From positions 372,001 to 436,000 of the forward strand of contig NZ_WYDP01000003.1 of NCBI RefSeq assembly GCF_009904055.1: a stretch of DNA of 64,000 nt. Direction: 5' to 3'. Each line of letters opens with the position of its first letter. The first letter of the stretch is position 1. The DNA comes from Rubellimicrobium sp. CFH 75288 (lineage in GTDB: Bacteria; Pseudomonadota; Alphaproteobacteria; Rhodobacterales; Rhodobacteraceae). Positions 33,921 to 45,351 of the stretch are shown one piece after another. Under the pieces are notes generated by a model that was not told the DNA's origin, made no database searches, and saw only the letters and a program-made list of their open reading frames with translations. The position numbers were made by a program, and so were the translations under genes.

Positions 33921-34069
33921 CCGCGCGCCTGATCGGGCTTCTTGCCCTGCTGACCCTGGCCGGCTTTCTGGGCATCCTCATCTGGAAGCTCCGCCGGCTG
34001 GATCTGGGCGTGCTGGTGGGGATCACCCTGGCACTGGCGCTGTGGGACTTCGTGGGGCGTCGCCGCTGA
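33917..34069 (+). CDS. Small two-helix membrane protein in urease operon
   Basis: It is a 50-residue protein starting at a GTG that overlaps the amidase stop (GTGA). Two hydrophobic helices (LIGLLALLTLAGFLGILIW and [18 protein letters not shown]) are separated by a basic turn KLRRLD, with the positive charge predicting both ends outside the cytoplasm or a hairpin topology. The stop lies 28 bases inside the ureD start region. Its tight packing between amidase and ureD favours a real gene. I do not recognise the family. Confidence 0.62.
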   Translation: MTARLIGLLALLTLAGFLGILIWKLRRLDLGVLVGITLALALWDFVGRRR

Positions 34070-34875
34070 GGACCGGGCCGGCCCCCCCACGCGCCTCGGG
34101 TCGTGCGGCAATCTCGGTCGGGGCCGGGCCGGGGGGCGGAGGGCGGCTCGCGCGGCTCCGGCTCGAAGGATCGCTCAAGATGCTGTTTCCACGGCCCTCG
34201 GGGCCGTGGCTCGAGGCCGTGCTGCTCAACACGGCTGGCGGATGGACCGGCGGCGACCGGTCGGACACCGAGGCGGAGACTGTCGCCCGTGCCCGTCTCT
34301 GCCTCACCAGCCAGGCTTGCGAGCGCGCCTATCGCTCGGCCGGAGGCGCGGCCGAGGTCGGCGTCCGTCTCCGCGTGGGCGAAGGCGGCCGCATCGACTG
34401 GCTGCCGCAGGAGACGATCCTCTACGACGGGGCTGCCCTGCGGCGGCGGCTGGAGGCGGACGTGGCAGCGGGCGGCACGCTGATGGTCGCGGAGGCGCTG
34501 CTGTTCGGCCGTCTCGCCCATGGCGAGCAGGTCCGGCGCCTGTCGCTGCGCGACCGCTGGACCGTGCGGCGGGAGGGAGAGCTCGTCTTTGCGGATGCGC
34601 TGCGCATCGAGGGCGATGCGGCGGCGCTGCTCGATGGTCCTGCAGGGGGCGGCGCTCGAGCCGCGGCCTCCTTTCTTCTGGTCGGGTCGGGGGCCGAGGC
34701 GGCGCTGGAGCGCGTGCGTCCGCTTCTGCCCCCGAAGGGAGGAGCGGGCGTGGTGCGCGAGGGAGTGCTGTTCGGGCGGCTGCTCGCGGCTGATGGACAC
34801 GCCTTGCGCCGGGCGTTGATCCCGCTCATCCTCGCGCTGGCCGAGGCCCCGCTGCCCAAGGTCTGGAGGCTCTGA
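34042..34875 (+). CDS. ureD: Urease accessory protein UreD
   Basis: It is the scaffold that, with UreF and UreG, delivers nickel to urease. Motifs are [41 protein letters not shown] and [12 protein letters not shown], all standard for UreD. The best start is GTG 34042 (277 residues), inside the end of the small membrane ORF; CTG 34066 and the internal ATG 34180 would truncate the conserved N-terminal strand. No clear ribosome-binding site is seen, so translation probably depends on coupling. The stop overlaps the ureA start. Confidence 0.9.
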   Translation: MGLRGASPLRTGPAPPRASGRAAISVGAGPGGGGRLARLRLEGSLKMLFPRPSGPWLEAVLLNTAGGWTGGDRSDTEAETVARARLCLTSQACERAYRSAGGAAEVGVRLRVGEGGRIDWLPQETILYDGAALRRRLEADVAAGGTLMVAEALLFGRLAHGEQVRRLSLRDRWTVRREGELVFADALRIEGDAAALLDGPAGGGARAAASFLLVGSGAEAALERVRPLLPPKGGAGVVREGVLFGRLLAADGHALRRALIPLILALAEAPLPKVWRL

Positions 34876-35177
34876 TGCTGCTGTCGCCGCGCGAAAGGGA
34901 CAAGCTGTTGATCGCCATGGCAGCCGACGTGGCGCGCCGGCGTCTGGCGCGTGGCCTGCGTCTCAACCACCCCGAGGCGGTGGCGCTCATCAGCGATGCC
35001 GTGATGGAAGGCGCGCGCGACGGCCGCAGCGTGGCGGACCTGATGGAGGCGGGGGCGCAGGTCCTGTCGCGCGAGCAGGTGATGGAGGGCGTGGCGGAGA
35101 TGATCGCCGAGGTGCAGGTGGAGGCGACCTTTCCCGACGGGACCAAGCTCGTCACCGTCCATCGCCCGATCCGGTGA
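34875..35177 (+). CDS. ureA: Urease gamma subunit
   Basis: It is the 100-residue small subunit of nickel urease. The full family pattern is present: [46 protein letters not shown] (quoted in part) and [16 protein letters not shown] at the end. Its ATG overlaps the stop of ureD. It is separate from ureB, as in most bacteria. Confidence 0.97.
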   Translation: MLLSPRERDKLLIAMAADVARRRLARGLRLNHPEAVALISDAVMEGARDGRSVADLMEAGAQVLSREQVMEGVAEMIAEVQVEATFPDGTKLVTVHRPIR

Positions 35178-35185
35178 GGTTCGCG

Positions 35186-35503
35186 ATGGATCGACCGCTG
35201 GTCCCCGGAGAGGTGGACACGCCAGAGGGCGAGATCGTCTTCAACGCCGGGGCGGAGCCGGTGGTGCTGGAGGTCGCCAACACGGGCGACCGGCCGATCC
35301 AGGTGGGCTCCCACTACCATTTCGCGGAAGCCAATGCGGCGCTGGCCTTTGACCGGGCGGCCGCATGGGGTCGGCGGCTGGACATCGCCCCCGGCACGGC
35401 GGTTCGCTTCGAGCCGGGTCAGCGGCGCGAGGTCGCCCTGATCCCGTTCGGGGGCAGCCGGATCATCCACGGGTTCCAGGGCCGCGTCGGCGGCTCCCTC
35501 TGA
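35186..35503 (+). CDS. ureB: Urease beta subunit
   Basis: It is a 105-residue structural subunit. Motifs: [39 protein letters not shown] and [12 protein letters not shown] prefer ATG 35186, which has GAGG six bases upstream and gives the usual N-terminus just before PGE. A GTG at 35174 would overlap the ureA stop and add four residues but has no ribosome-binding site. Confidence 0.95.
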   Translation: MDRPLVPGEVDTPEGEIVFNAGAEPVVLEVANTGDRPIQVGSHYHFAEANAALAFDRAAAWGRRLDIAPGTAVRFEPGQRREVALIPFGGSRIIHGFQGRVGGSL

Positions 35504-35644
35504 TCTGCCCGAACAGGAGGCGGACCGGGCAGGCGCCTGCCTGCGGTTTCGGCATTCCGCGGACGCCGCTCGTCCGGGCGCCTCGCCTGTTTGACAGGCG
35601 CTCGTCGCTCGTCTTCCGCTGGAGCCAGCCCGAGGAGCCTCGTC

Positions 35645-37351
<1,707 letters not shown>

Positions 37352-37359
37352 GAGGGCTG

Positions 37360-37812
37360 GTGGCTAGCGATCTGCCTCCTGCCCGGACCGTCCGCTTCCC
37401 GCCGCTGGACAGCGCGCCTGCGGGGCGCGTCGTCCTGACGCACGAGGAGCGCCACCTGCGCCGCCGCCGCCTGGTGACCGAGGCGGGGCAGGGTTTCTTG
37501 GCCGACCTGCCGGAGGCGGTGCGCCTTGCGCCCGGATCGGCGCTGGTGCTGGAGGATGGCCGGCTGGTGGAGGTCGCGGCCGCGCCCGAACCGCTGCTCG
37601 AGGTGCGGGGAGGCGACCGGGCGCGCCTGGCCTGGCATATCGGCAACCGCCATGCGGCCTGCCGGATCGAGGCGGACCGGCTGCTGATCCGGCGCGACCA
37701 CGTGCTGGCCGCCATGCTGCGGGGCCTGGGGGCGGAGCTGCGCGAGGTGGAGGAGCCCTTCGAGCCCGAGGGCGGGGCCTATGCGCATGCGCACGGGGAT
37801 CACCGTGGATGA
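37360..37812 (+). CDS. ureE: Urease nickel chaperone UreE
   Basis: It is a 150-residue metallochaperone. The N-terminal sheet domain (residues 10-75) includes [20 protein letters not shown], and the metal-binding half has [21 protein letters not shown] in which the HIGNRH motif is diagnostic. The C-terminal tail AYAHAHGDH gives a short histidine-rich nickel site. The start is GTG 37360 after AGAGGG. It overlaps ureF by 32 bases. Confidence 0.93.
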   Translation: MASDLPPARTVRFPPLDSAPAGRVVLTHEERHLRRRRLVTEAGQGFLADLPEAVRLAPGSALVLEDGRLVEVAAAPEPLLEVRGGDRARLAWHIGNRHAACRIEADRLLIRRDHVLAAMLRGLGAELREVEEPFEPEGGAYAHAHGDHRG

Positions 37813-38443
37813 CGGCGCGCTCTTGCTGGCGGCGCGCTGGCTCTCGCCGGCCTTTCCCACGGGGGCCTTCGCCTGGTCGCACGGTCTCGAGCAGGCGGTG
37901 GCCGAGGGCGCGGTGCGCGACGGCACGACGCTGCGCCTCTGGATCGCCGCCCTGTTGCGCCACGGGGCGGGCTGGACTGACGCGGTGCTGACCGCGGCCG
38001 CCTGGCGTGGGGAGGAGGACCTCGCGGAGCTGGCCGAGCTGGCGGCGGCGCTGGCTCCCTCGCCCGAGCGGCGGGAGGAGACGCTGGCGCAGGGTGCGGC
38101 GCTGGCCGCGACCTTGCGCGCGGTGCATGGCTGGGACCTGCCCGACGCGTCCTGGCCGGTGGCGCTGGGTCGGGCCGCGCGCTTGGCGGGCGTGCCGCTG
38201 TCCGTCCTGCTGCCGCTGGCGCTGCAGGCGTTTGCGACGAACCTCGTGGCGGCGGGGCAGCGGCTGATGCCCCTGGGCCAGACCGAGGGGCAACGGGCCT
38301 TGGTCGCGCTGGGCCCGCTCTGCACCGCGCTGGCGGTCGAGGCGGAGCGGACCACGCTTGAGGATCTTGGCGGCGCGGCCTTCTGGCCCGACATCCTCTC
38401 CCTGCGGCACGAAACGCTGGAGCCACGCCTGTTCCGGTCATGA
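37781..38443 (+). CDS. ureF: Urease accessory protein UreF
   Basis: It is a 220-residue all-helical accessory protein that helps UreG load nickel. Family landmarks: [57 protein letters not shown] (in part) and a C-terminal [18 protein letters not shown]. The first ATG (37781) lies within ureE; a second ATG two codons on and GTG 37805 are alternatives that leave the conserved region intact. Confidence 0.93.
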   Translation: MRMRTGITVDDGALLLAARWLSPAFPTGAFAWSHGLEQAVAEGAVRDGTTLRLWIAALLRHGAGWTDAVLTAAAWRGEEDLAELAELAAALAPSPERREETLAQGAALAATLRAVHGWDLPDASWPVALGRAARLAGVPLSVLLPLALQAFATNLVAAGQRLMPLGQTEGQRALVALGPLCTALAVEAERTTLEDLGGAAFWPDILSLRHETLEPRLFRS

Positions 38444-38455
38444 GAAGGAGACGCC

Positions 38456-39067
38456 ATGACCTCGCCCCACGGTCCTCTCAAGGTCGGCATCGGCGGACCC
38501 GTCGGTGCAGGCAAGACCACGCTGACCGCCTGTCTGGCGCGGCACCTGCGCGACGAGCTGTCGATGGCCGTGATCGCCAACGACATCTACACCCGCGAGG
38601 ATGCGGAGGCGCTGATGCGCATGCAGGTTCTGCCCTCGGACCGGGTGATGGGGGTGGAGACGGGGGGCTGTCCGCACACGGCGATCCGGGAGGATGCCTC
38701 GATCAACCTGGCCGCCGTGGCCCAGATGCGGGCGCGGCACCCGGACCTGGACCTGATCCTGATCGAGTCGGGCGGCGACAACCTGTCGGCAACCTTTTCG
38801 CCCGAACTCGCCGACGTGACGATCTACGTGATTGACGTGGCCGCCGGGGAGGACATTCCGCGCAAAGGGGGGCCGGCGATCACGCGGTCCGACCTTCTCG
38901 TGATCAACAAGACCGACCTGGCGCCCCATGTCGGTGCCTCGCTCGAGATCATGGAGCGCGATGCCCGCCGCGTGCGCGAGGGCCGTCCCTTCCTGTTCGC
39001 GAGTCTGCGCCACGACCGGGGGACCGCGGAGATCGTCCGGACCCTGAAGCAGATCGGAGGCCTCTGA
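38456..39067 (+). CDS. ureG: Urease accessory GTPase UreG
   Basis: It is a 203-residue SIMIBI-class GTPase powering nickel insertion. The P-loop is GPVGAGKT (14-21), followed by [10 protein letters not shown], the metal-binding [11 protein letters not shown], the switch motif [10 protein letters not shown] and the guanine motif [19 protein letters not shown] precedes the ATG. It is the last urease gene; the next operon has its own promoter. Confidence 0.97.
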   Translation: MTSPHGPLKVGIGGPVGAGKTTLTACLARHLRDELSMAVIANDIYTREDAEALMRMQVLPSDRVMGVETGGCPHTAIREDASINLAAVAQMRARHPDLDLILIESGGDNLSATFSPELADVTIYVIDVAAGEDIPRKGGPAITRSDLLVINKTDLAPHVGASLEIMERDARRVREGRPFLFASLRHDRGTAEIVRTLKQIGGL

Positions 39068-39080
39068 CCGGCGGGCGGCC

Positions 39081-39124
39081 TTGACGGCGCTCGGCGGGGG
39101 CAGTAATCCTTTGGAACGATCCAA
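39081..39124 (+). promoter_or_regulatory. Promoter and LacI-type operator of the sugar-oxidation operon
   Basis: TTGACG (39081-39086) is a good -35; TAATCC (39104-39109, 17 bp spacing) or AGTAAT (39102-39107) could be the -10. Immediately after lies TTGGAACGATCCAA (39111-39124), with inverted arms TTGGA/TCCAA around a central CG, as in LacI-family operators. It would overlap the transcription start. The LacI gene at 53303, inside this operon, is the likely regulator. Confidence 0.55.
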
Positions 39125-39134
39125 GGGAGGGCTC

Positions 39135-40124
39135 ATGCGCTGGGGTCTCATCGGGGCCAGCACGATCGCGGCCGAGCACATGATCGCCGCGATCCGGTCG
39201 GAGGGCGGCGAGATCGCCTGTGTTCAGGGAGGGGACGCGGACCGGATCGGCGCCTATGCCGGGCGCCACGGCATTCCCCGGGCCGAGACGGACCTCGACG
39301 CCCTCCTGAAAGGTGGCGAGGTGCAGGCGGTCTATATCTCCTCCACCAACGAGAAGCACCGGGCGCAGGCGCTGGCGGCCGTCGCGGCGGGCTGTCACGT
39401 CCTGTGCGAGAAGCCGCTAGCGCTGACGGTCGCGGAGGCGCGCGAGATGGTCGGGGCGGCCGAGGCGGCGGGTCTCGTCTTCGCCACCAACCACCACCTG
39501 CGCAACGCCGCGACCCATCTCGCCCTGCGCGACGCCGTGAAGGCGGGCCGAGTGGGGCGCGTGCTCTCGGTGCGGGTGTTCCACGCCGTGCACCTGCCGC
39601 CGCACCTGCAGGGCTGGCGTATTGACGATCCGGCCGCAGGCGGTGGCGTGATCCCCGACATCACCGTGCACGATGCCGACACCGTGCGCCACATCCTGGA
39701 CGAGACGCCCGAGACGGTCGTGGCCATGGCAGGCGAGAGCGGCATGGGAAGGGGGGTCGAGGATTCGGTGATGTCGGTCTGGTCCATGCCCTCGGGAGCC
39801 ATGGTCATGGCGCACGAGAGCTTCACCCACCGTTTCGCGGAGACGGGGGTGGAGGTGCACGGCACGGACGGCTCGCTCTACGGACGCGGGATCATGACCC
39901 AGCGACCCCTGGGCACGGTCGAGCTGGTCACGGCGGAGGGACGCGAGACGCTGCCCGCCCCGCCGCACGACCTTTATGCGCGCGGCGTGCGGCTGTTCCA
40001 CGAGGCGGTCGCGGGCCGCGGCCGACCGGCGGCGGACGGACGCGACGGGATCGCCTCGCTTGCAGTCGCGCTGGCGGTGCGGGAGGCGGCGCGGACGGGA
40101 CGGCGCGTGGCGGTGGAGGTCTGA
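39135..40124 (+). CDS. Gfo/Idh/MocA-family oxidoreductase
   Basis: It is a 329-residue NAD(P)-dependent dehydrogenase acting on a sugar or cyclitol hydroxyl. The Rossmann start MRWGLIGASTIA, the EKP motif (CEKPLAL, with the catalytic-type lysine) and the C-terminal sheet domain (GGGVIPDITVHDADTVRHIL, with the DxxxH-like metal-free catalytic region) fit the family. The ATG follows AAGGGAGG. As first gene after the LacI-type operator it probably performs an early oxidation or the reverse reduction in the pathway. Confidence 0.9.
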   Translation: MRWGLIGASTIAAEHMIAAIRSEGGEIACVQGGDADRIGAYAGRHGIPRAETDLDALLKGGEVQAVYISSTNEKHRAQALAAVAAGCHVLCEKPLALTVAEAREMVGAAEAAGLVFATNHHLRNAATHLALRDAVKAGRVGRVLSVRVFHAVHLPPHLQGWRIDDPAAGGGVIPDITVHDADTVRHILDETPETVVAMAGESGMGRGVEDSVMSVWSMPSGAMVMAHESFTHRFAETGVEVHGTDGSLYGRGIMTQRPLGTVELVTAEGRETLPAPPHDLYARGVRLFHEAVAGRGRPAADGRDGIASLAVALAVREAARTGRRVAVEV

Positions 40125-40127
40125 GGC

Positions 40128-41699
40128 ATGGGCAAGCTCGTCTCTGCGGAGGAGGCTGTCGCCCGCATCCCGGACGGCGCGGTGGTCACCGTGTCCTCGT
40201 CCTCGGCGCTCGGCTGCCCGGACCGGGTGCTGCGCGCCCTGGGCGAGCGCTTCGCGGCGGAGGGGCGGCCGCGCGGCCTGACCGCGATCCATCCCATCGC
40301 TGCGGGCGACATGTACGGCGTGGGCGGCATGGAGCATCTGGCGCAGGACGGGCTGCTCGACCGGGTCATCGCGGGGTCCTATCCGTCGGGGCCGTCCTCG
40401 CTGCCCATGCCCGAGATCTGGCGGATGATCGTCGAGGATCGGGTGGCGGCGTGGAACGTCCCCTCGGGCATCCTGTTCGACATGCACCGCGAGGCGGCCG
40501 CCCGGCGGCCCGGCGTGCTGACGCGGGTGGGTCTCGAGACCTTCGTGGACCCGCGGCGGGAGGGCTGCGCCATGAACCCGCGCGCGGCCGCGCGGCCCAT
40601 CGTGCGGCGGGTCGAGTTCGACGGGGGCGAGTGGCTGTTCTTTCCGAACATCCCGCCGGATGTCTGCATCCTGCGCGCCACCACCGCCGACGAGCGCGGC
40701 AACCTCACCTACGAGCACGAAGGGGCCTATCTCGGCGGTCTCGAACAGGCGATCGCGACGCGCTGCAACGGCGGCCTCGTCATCGCGCAGGTCAAGCGCC
40801 TGACCGCCGCGGGCAGCCTGCGGCCGCATGACGTGCGCGTACCGGGGCACCTCGTGGACCTGATCGTGCTCGACCCCGACCAGAAGCAGACCACCGAGAC
40901 CCCGCACGATCCTGCCATCTCGGGCGAGATCATCCGCCCCTGGTCCTCCTTCTCGCTGCCTCCGCACGGGGTGGAAAAGGTGATCGCCCGCCGCGCGGCG
41001 CTGGAGCTGCGCGCGGGGATGACGGCGAATCTGGGCTTCGGTATCTCGGCGCTGGTGCCGCGCATCCTGCTCGAGGAGGGGCATCCGCAGGCCGTCACCT
41101 GGGCGATCGAACAGGGGGCAGTGGGGGGCATGCCGCTGGGCGGCTTCGCCTTCGGCTGCGCGTCGAATGCGGATGCCTTTGTCCCGTCGCCCCAGCAGTT
41201 CGTGTATTTCCAGGGCGCGGGTTTCGACATCGCCTTCCTGAGCTTTCTCGAGGTGGACCGGGATGGCAACGTCAACGTCTCGCGGCTGGCCAAGAAGCCC
41301 TATCTGACGGCCGGATGCGGCGGCTTCGTGGACATCACCGCGCATGCCCGGCGGATCGTCTTCTCGGGCTGGTTCGAGGCGGGGGCCGAGGTCGCGCTGG
41401 ACGCGGAGGGGGTGCGGGTCGTCCGGCCGGGGCGGTTCCCCAAGATGGTGGACGCGGTCGAGCATGTGACCTTCTCGGGCGCCCGGGCGCGGGCCCAGGG
41501 GCAGGACGTCCTCTATGTCACCGAGCGCTGCGTGATCCGGCTCACCGGATCGGGCCTGCTCGCGACCGAGATCATGCCGGGCATCGACCCCGCGCGCGAC
41601 ATCGAGGAGGCCAGCGGCGGGCGCGTGCGGGTGGCGCCCGATGCGGCGCCCATGCCCCGGTCCCTGCTGGCCGAGGGACCGATGGGGTGGACGCCGTGA
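40128..41699 (+). CDS. Acyl-CoA:carboxylate CoA-transferase (propionate CoA-transferase-like)
   Basis: It is a 523-residue fused alpha-beta CoA-transferase of family I. The nucleophilic glutamate is Glu328 in WAIEQGAVGGMPLGG, matching the ExGxxGG motif; the alpha half has GCPDRVLRALGERF, and the DERGNLTYEHEGAY region follows. It would move CoA onto a short organic acid produced by the pathway. It is 3 bp after the oxidoreductase gene and overlaps the enoyl-CoA hydratase start. The acid is unknown; a hydroxy or keto acid from sugar cleavage is a reasonable guess. Confidence 0.9.
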   Translation: MGKLVSAEEAVARIPDGAVVTVSSSSALGCPDRVLRALGERFAAEGRPRGLTAIHPIAAGDMYGVGGMEHLAQDGLLDRVIAGSYPSGPSSLPMPEIWRMIVEDRVAAWNVPSGILFDMHREAAARRPGVLTRVGLETFVDPRREGCAMNPRAAARPIVRRVEFDGGEWLFFPNIPPDVCILRATTADERGNLTYEHEGAYLGGLEQAIATRCNGGLVIAQVKRLTAAGSLRPHDVRVPGHLVDLIVLDPDQKQTTETPHDPAISGEIIRPWSSFSLPPHGVEKVIARRAALELRAGMTANLGFGISALVPRILLEEGHPQAVTWAIEQGAVGGMPLGGFAFGCASNADAFVPSPQQFVYFQGAGFDIAFLSFLEVDRDGNVNVSRLAKKPYLTAGCGGFVDITAHARRIVFSGWFEAGAEVALDAEGVRVVRPGRFPKMVDAVEHVTFSGARARAQGQDVLYVTERCVIRLTGSGLLATEIMPGIDPARDIEEASGGRVRVAPDAAPMPRSLLAEGPMGWTP

Positions 41700-42466
41700 G
41701 CGGCGCGGCGCATCTGGAGATCCGCGGCCCCGTGGCGGAGATCCGGCTGGACCATCCGGCCAAGCTCAACGCGCTGACCGTGCCGATGCTGGAGGCGCTC
41801 GAGTCCCATTGCGCCGCGCTCGAGGCGGAGCGGGGCGTGCGGGCCCTGGTCCTGTCGGCCGAGGGGGAGCGGGCCTTCTGCACGGGCGCGGACATCGCGG
41901 CCTGGGGTGCGCTCTCGGCGGAGGAGTTCGCGCGCGGCTGGGTGCGGATGGGGCACCGGGTCTTCGACCGTCTCGCGCGGCTCCCGTTGCCGACCGTCGC
42001 GGCGATCCAGGGCCCGGCCTTCGGCGGGGGGCTGGAGCTTGCGGCAGCCTGCGACATCCGCGTGATGGGCCCCGCCGCGCGCATCGCCCTGCCGGAGGCG
42101 GGGGTGGGCATCGTGCCCGGCTGGTCGGGGACACAGCGCCTGCTGCGCCTGCTGCCCGAGGGGGTCGTCAAGGAGATGGCCCTGTTCGGCCGGCGGATCG
42201 ACGCGGCCCGTGCGGCCGCGCTGGGATTCGCCGCGGAGGTGGCCGAAGACCCCCGCGCCCGCGCGATCGAGATCGCCGAAGGGATGTCGGCCCTGTCGCC
42301 GCGGGCTGTGGAGGCCGCGAAGTGGATGATCCATGCCGCTGCGGGCGAGGACCGGGCGGCCTCGGTCGAGGCGCTGGGCGCTGCGGCCATGGGCGCGACC
42401 GCGGACCGCGAGGAGGGCGTGCGCGCCTTTCTCGAGAAGCGGCGCGCGCGCTTCGGGGGAGACTAG
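41696..42466 (+). CDS. Enoyl-CoA hydratase/isomerase family protein
   Basis: It is a 256-residue crotonase-fold protein starting at a GTG overlapping the previous stop. The oxyanion-hole segments are AFCTGADIAAWG and GPAFGGGLELAAACDIRV; the catalytic-type Glu is in ALPEAGVGIVPGWSGTQRL. It presumably hydrates or dehydrates the acyl-CoA made by the CoA-transferase encoded just upstream. Crotonase-fold members also include decarboxylases and hydrolases, so the reaction is only presumed. Confidence 0.9.
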   Translation: MSGAAHLEIRGPVAEIRLDHPAKLNALTVPMLEALESHCAALEAERGVRALVLSAEGERAFCTGADIAAWGALSAEEFARGWVRMGHRVFDRLARLPLPTVAAIQGPAFGGGLELAAACDIRVMGPAARIALPEAGVGIVPGWSGTQRLLRLLPEGVVKEMALFGRRIDAARAAALGFAAEVAEDPRARAIEIAEGMSALSPRAVEAAKWMIHAAAGEDRAASVEALGAAAMGATADREEGVRAFLEKRRARFGGD

Positions 42467-42469
42467 GCC

Positions 42470-43996
42470 ATGCGCGACCTGTCCATCCTGCCGGCCGCCG
42501 GCGCCCCGCTGCCCGAGCCGTTCGAAGGGCGCCACCTGATCGACGGCTCCTGGCGCCCGAGCGCAGACGGCCGCACGCTCGACCGGCTGTCGCCGGCGCA
42601 TGGCGCGCTGGTCAGCCGCTCGGCCCTCGGGGGCGAGGCGGAGGCGGAGGCCGCGATCCGGGCTGCCCGTGCGGCCTTCGACGACGGGCGCTGGAGCGCG
42701 CGGCCAGGGCGCGAGCGCGCGGCGATCCTTCTGCGCGTGGCCGACCTGATCGAGCGCGACCACGAACGCATGGCCCTGTGGGAGACGCTGGAATCGGGCA
42801 AGCCGATCACGCAGGCCCGCGGCGAGGTGAAGAGGGCCGCGGACCTGTGGCGCTTCGCCGCGGGGCTCGCCCGCGGGATCGTGGGCGAGACGCACAACGC
42901 GCTGGGCCCCGACATGCTGGGCGCCGTGCTGAAGGAGCCGGTGGGCGTGGTGTCGATCATCACGCCTTGGAACTTCCCCTTCTGGATCCTGTCGCAGAAG
43001 CTGCCCTTTGCCTTGGCTGCGGGTTGCACCTGCGTCGTCAAGCCCTCGGAGATGACGCCGACCACCACGGTCATGCTGGGTGCGCTGCTGCTCGAGGCGG
43101 GTCTGCCGGAGGGGGTGGTCAACATCGTCCTAGGCGAGGGGCGCCCCGTGGGCGAAGTCCTGGCCGCTCACCCCGCCGTGGACATGGTCTCGTTCACGGG
43201 CTCGACCGCGGTGGGCAAGGGGATCGTGCGGGCGGCGGCCGGGACGCTCAAGAAGGTGGCGCTGGAGCTGGGCGGCAAGAACCCGCAGGCCGTGTTTCCT
43301 GATGCGGATCTGGAGGCGGCGGCCGACGCCGTGACCTTCGGGGTGTATTTCAACGTGGGTCAGTGCTGCAACTCGGGCAGCCGGGTGCTGGTGCACCGCG
43401 CCATCGCCGAGGAGTTCACGGCCCGCGTCGTGGATCTGTCCCGCCATGTGCGGTTCGGCGATCCGCTCGACCCCCGCACGCAGGTCGGCGCGCTCGTCTC
43501 CGAGGCGCACGGGCGCAAGATCCACGGTCACGTCCAAGCCGCGCTGGCGGATGGCGCTACCCTCCGCCTGGGTGGCGGACCGCTGGAGGTGCCCGGCCTG
43601 CCGGGACCGTTCTACCAGCCCACGGTGGTGGAGGGGGTCCGCCCCGATATGGCACTGGCGCGCGAAGAGGTGTTCGGCCCCGTCCTGTCGGTGCTCGCCT
43701 TCGACACCCTCGAGGAGGCGATCGCGCTGGCCAACGACGCGAGCTATGGTCTGTCGGCCGGTGTCTGGAGCGAGAACGTCCACACCTGCCTCGCCTTCGC
43801 ACGCGGCGTCCGGGCCGGGACGATCTGGACGAACACCTGGATGGACGGCTTCCCCGAGATGACCTTCGGCGGTTATCGTGAAAGCGGCCAGGGACGGGAG
43901 ATCGGCCGTCAGGGGCTGGAGGAGTTTCTGGAGACCAAGACCGTGGCCATGCGTCTGGGGCGCACCTGGCCGCGGTGGGTGGAGACGGCCCCCTGA
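42470..43996 (+). CDS. NAD(P)-dependent aldehyde dehydrogenase
   Basis: It is a 508-residue cytoplasmic aldehyde dehydrogenase close to the betaine-aldehyde/aliphatic group. Landmarks: [20 protein letters not shown] with Asn168 for the oxyanion, [16 protein letters not shown], general base Glu266 (LELGGKNP) and catalytic Cys300 (GQCCNSGSR). It probably oxidises an aldehyde produced by the GMC oxidoreductases encoded further down to an acid for the CoA-transferase. It lies 3 bp after the hydratase gene. Confidence 0.94.
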   Translation: MRDLSILPAAGAPLPEPFEGRHLIDGSWRPSADGRTLDRLSPAHGALVSRSALGGEAEAEAAIRAARAAFDDGRWSARPGRERAAILLRVADLIERDHERMALWETLESGKPITQARGEVKRAADLWRFAAGLARGIVGETHNALGPDMLGAVLKEPVGVVSIITPWNFPFWILSQKLPFALAAGCTCVVKPSEMTPTTTVMLGALLLEAGLPEGVVNIVLGEGRPVGEVLAAHPAVDMVSFTGSTAVGKGIVRAAAGTLKKVALELGGKNPQAVFPDADLEAAADAVTFGVYFNVGQCCNSGSRVLVHRAIAEEFTARVVDLSRHVRFGDPLDPRTQVGALVSEAHGRKIHGHVQAALADGATLRLGGGPLEVPGLPGPFYQPTVVEGVRPDMALAREEVFGPVLSVLAFDTLEEAIALANDASYGLSAGVWSENVHTCLAFARGVRAGTIWTNTWMDGFPEMTFGGYRESGQGREIGRQGLEEFLETKTVAMRLGRTWPRWVETAP

Positions 43997-44033
43997 CCCC
44001 GGAAGGGCAGGGGATGGCAAAGCTGGGAGGACC

Positions 44034-45296
44034 ATGATGCGAACGACGAGAACCTGGACCGCCGCCATGGCGCTGGCCTGCGCGGGCACGCTGGCCGCAG
44101 CGCAGGAGGGCGCGCCTGTCGAGGTGCTGCACTGGTGGACGTCCGGCGGCGAGGCCGCGGCGCTCAACGTGCTCAAGGAAGCGCTGGGCGAGCAGGGAAT
44201 CGGCTGGAACGACATGCCGGTGGCCGGCGGCGGCGGCGAGGCGGCCATGACCGCCCTGCGCGCCCGGGTGACGGCGGGCAACCCGCCCACGGCCGTGCAG
44301 ATGCTGGGCTTCGACATCCAGGACTGGGCGGCCGAGGGAGCCTTGGGCAACCTCAACGACGTGGCCGAGGCCGAGGGCTGGGACGAGGTGGTGCCCGAGG
44401 CCATTCAGGAATTCTCCAAGTATGAGGGCAACTGGATCGCCGCGCCGGTGAATGTCCACTCGACCAACTGGGTCTGGGCCAACGCGGCCGTCCTCGAGGA
44501 GGCGGGCGTGACGGAACAGCCCGAGACCTGGGACGAGTTCATCGCCGCGCTGCAGGCGGTGCAGGATTCGGGCAAGATCGCGCTGGCCCATGGCGGTCAG
44601 GCCTGGCAGGAGGCCACGATCTTCGACGGCGTGGTGCTGTCCACGGGCGGACCGGACTTCTACCGGGCGGCCTTCATCGACCTCGATCCCGAGGCGCTGG
44701 GCTCCGAGACGATGGTGGAGGCGTTCGACCGGATGGCGCAACTCCGGGAATTCGTGGACCCCAACTTTTCGGGCCGCGACTGGAACCTCGCCTCGGCCAT
44801 GGTCGCCAACGGAGAGGCCGGGTTCCAGATCATGGGCGACTGGGCCAAGGGCGAGTTCATCAATGCCGGCCTGACGCCGGGCGAGGACATCCTGTGCTTC
44901 CGCGTCCCCGGCACGGAGGGTGCCGTGACCTTCAACTCGGACCAGTTCGCGATGTTCGACGTGGCCTCCGAGGAGGCGCGCGCCTCGCAGGCGGCCATGG
45001 CCTCGAACATCATGAGCCCCGAGTTCCAGATCGCCTTCAACACGGTCAAGGGCTCGGTCCCCGCGCGGACCGACATCTCGGATGAGGCGTTCGATGCCTG
45101 CGGCAAGAAGGGGATGGCCGACCTTGCCGCCGCGTCCGAGGCGGGCACCCTGCTCGGCTCGATGGCGCACGGGCACGCCAATCCGGCCGCCGTCAAGAAC
45201 GCGATCTACGACGTCGTGACCGCGCATTTCAACGGCGAATACGACTCGGCTACCGCGGCCGAGGAACTGGTCAACGCCGTCGAAGCGGCGATGTGA
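44034..45296 (+). CDS. Sugar ABC transporter substrate-binding protein (CUT1 type)
   Basis: It is a 420-residue periplasmic receptor of the extracellular binding protein family 1 (maltose/glucose type). The signal peptide [23 protein letters not shown] is cut near AAAQ. Family features: [16 protein letters not shown] at the mature start, [32 protein letters not shown] and a late GDWAKGEF. Two ATGs stand in tandem (44034, 44037) after GGGAGG. It heads the importer block and is followed by a strong hairpin. Confidence 0.93.
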   Translation: MMRTTRTWTAAMALACAGTLAAAQEGAPVEVLHWWTSGGEAAALNVLKEALGEQGIGWNDMPVAGGGGEAAMTALRARVTAGNPPTAVQMLGFDIQDWAAEGALGNLNDVAEAEGWDEVVPEAIQEFSKYEGNWIAAPVNVHSTNWVWANAAVLEEAGVTEQPETWDEFIAALQAVQDSGKIALAHGGQAWQEATIFDGVVLSTGGPDFYRAAFIDLDPEALGSETMVEAFDRMAQLREFVDPNFSGRDWNLASAMVANGEAGFQIMGDWAKGEFINAGLTPGEDILCFRVPGTEGAVTFNSDQFAMFDVASEEARASQAAMASNIMSPEFQIAFNTVKGSVPARTDISDEAFDACGKKGMADLAAASEAGTLLGSMAHGHANPAAVKNAIYDVVTAHFNGEYDSATAAEELVNAVEAAM

Positions 45297-45305
45297 TCCG
45301 ATCCG

Positions 45306-45329
45306 GCGGGGAGGGTGCGCCCTCCCCGC
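45306..45329 (+). promoter_or_regulatory. Intercistronic hairpin after the CUT1 binding-protein gene
   Basis: GCGGGGAGGG (45306-45315) and CCCTCCCCGC (45320-45329) form a perfect ten-pair stem with tetraloop TGCG, just before the Shine-Dalgarno region of the next gene (GGGAGGAGGGG). It probably stabilises the upstream message or attenuates transcription so that binding protein exceeds permease. Confidence 0.7.
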
Positions 45330-45351
45330 TGCCACAGGGAGGAGGGGAGAC

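Noticed and set aside
35504-35644. Possible gene between ureB and ureC
   Set aside because: Only short frames without a start and ribosome-binding site in sensible places; no hydrophobic or conserved pattern is visible.
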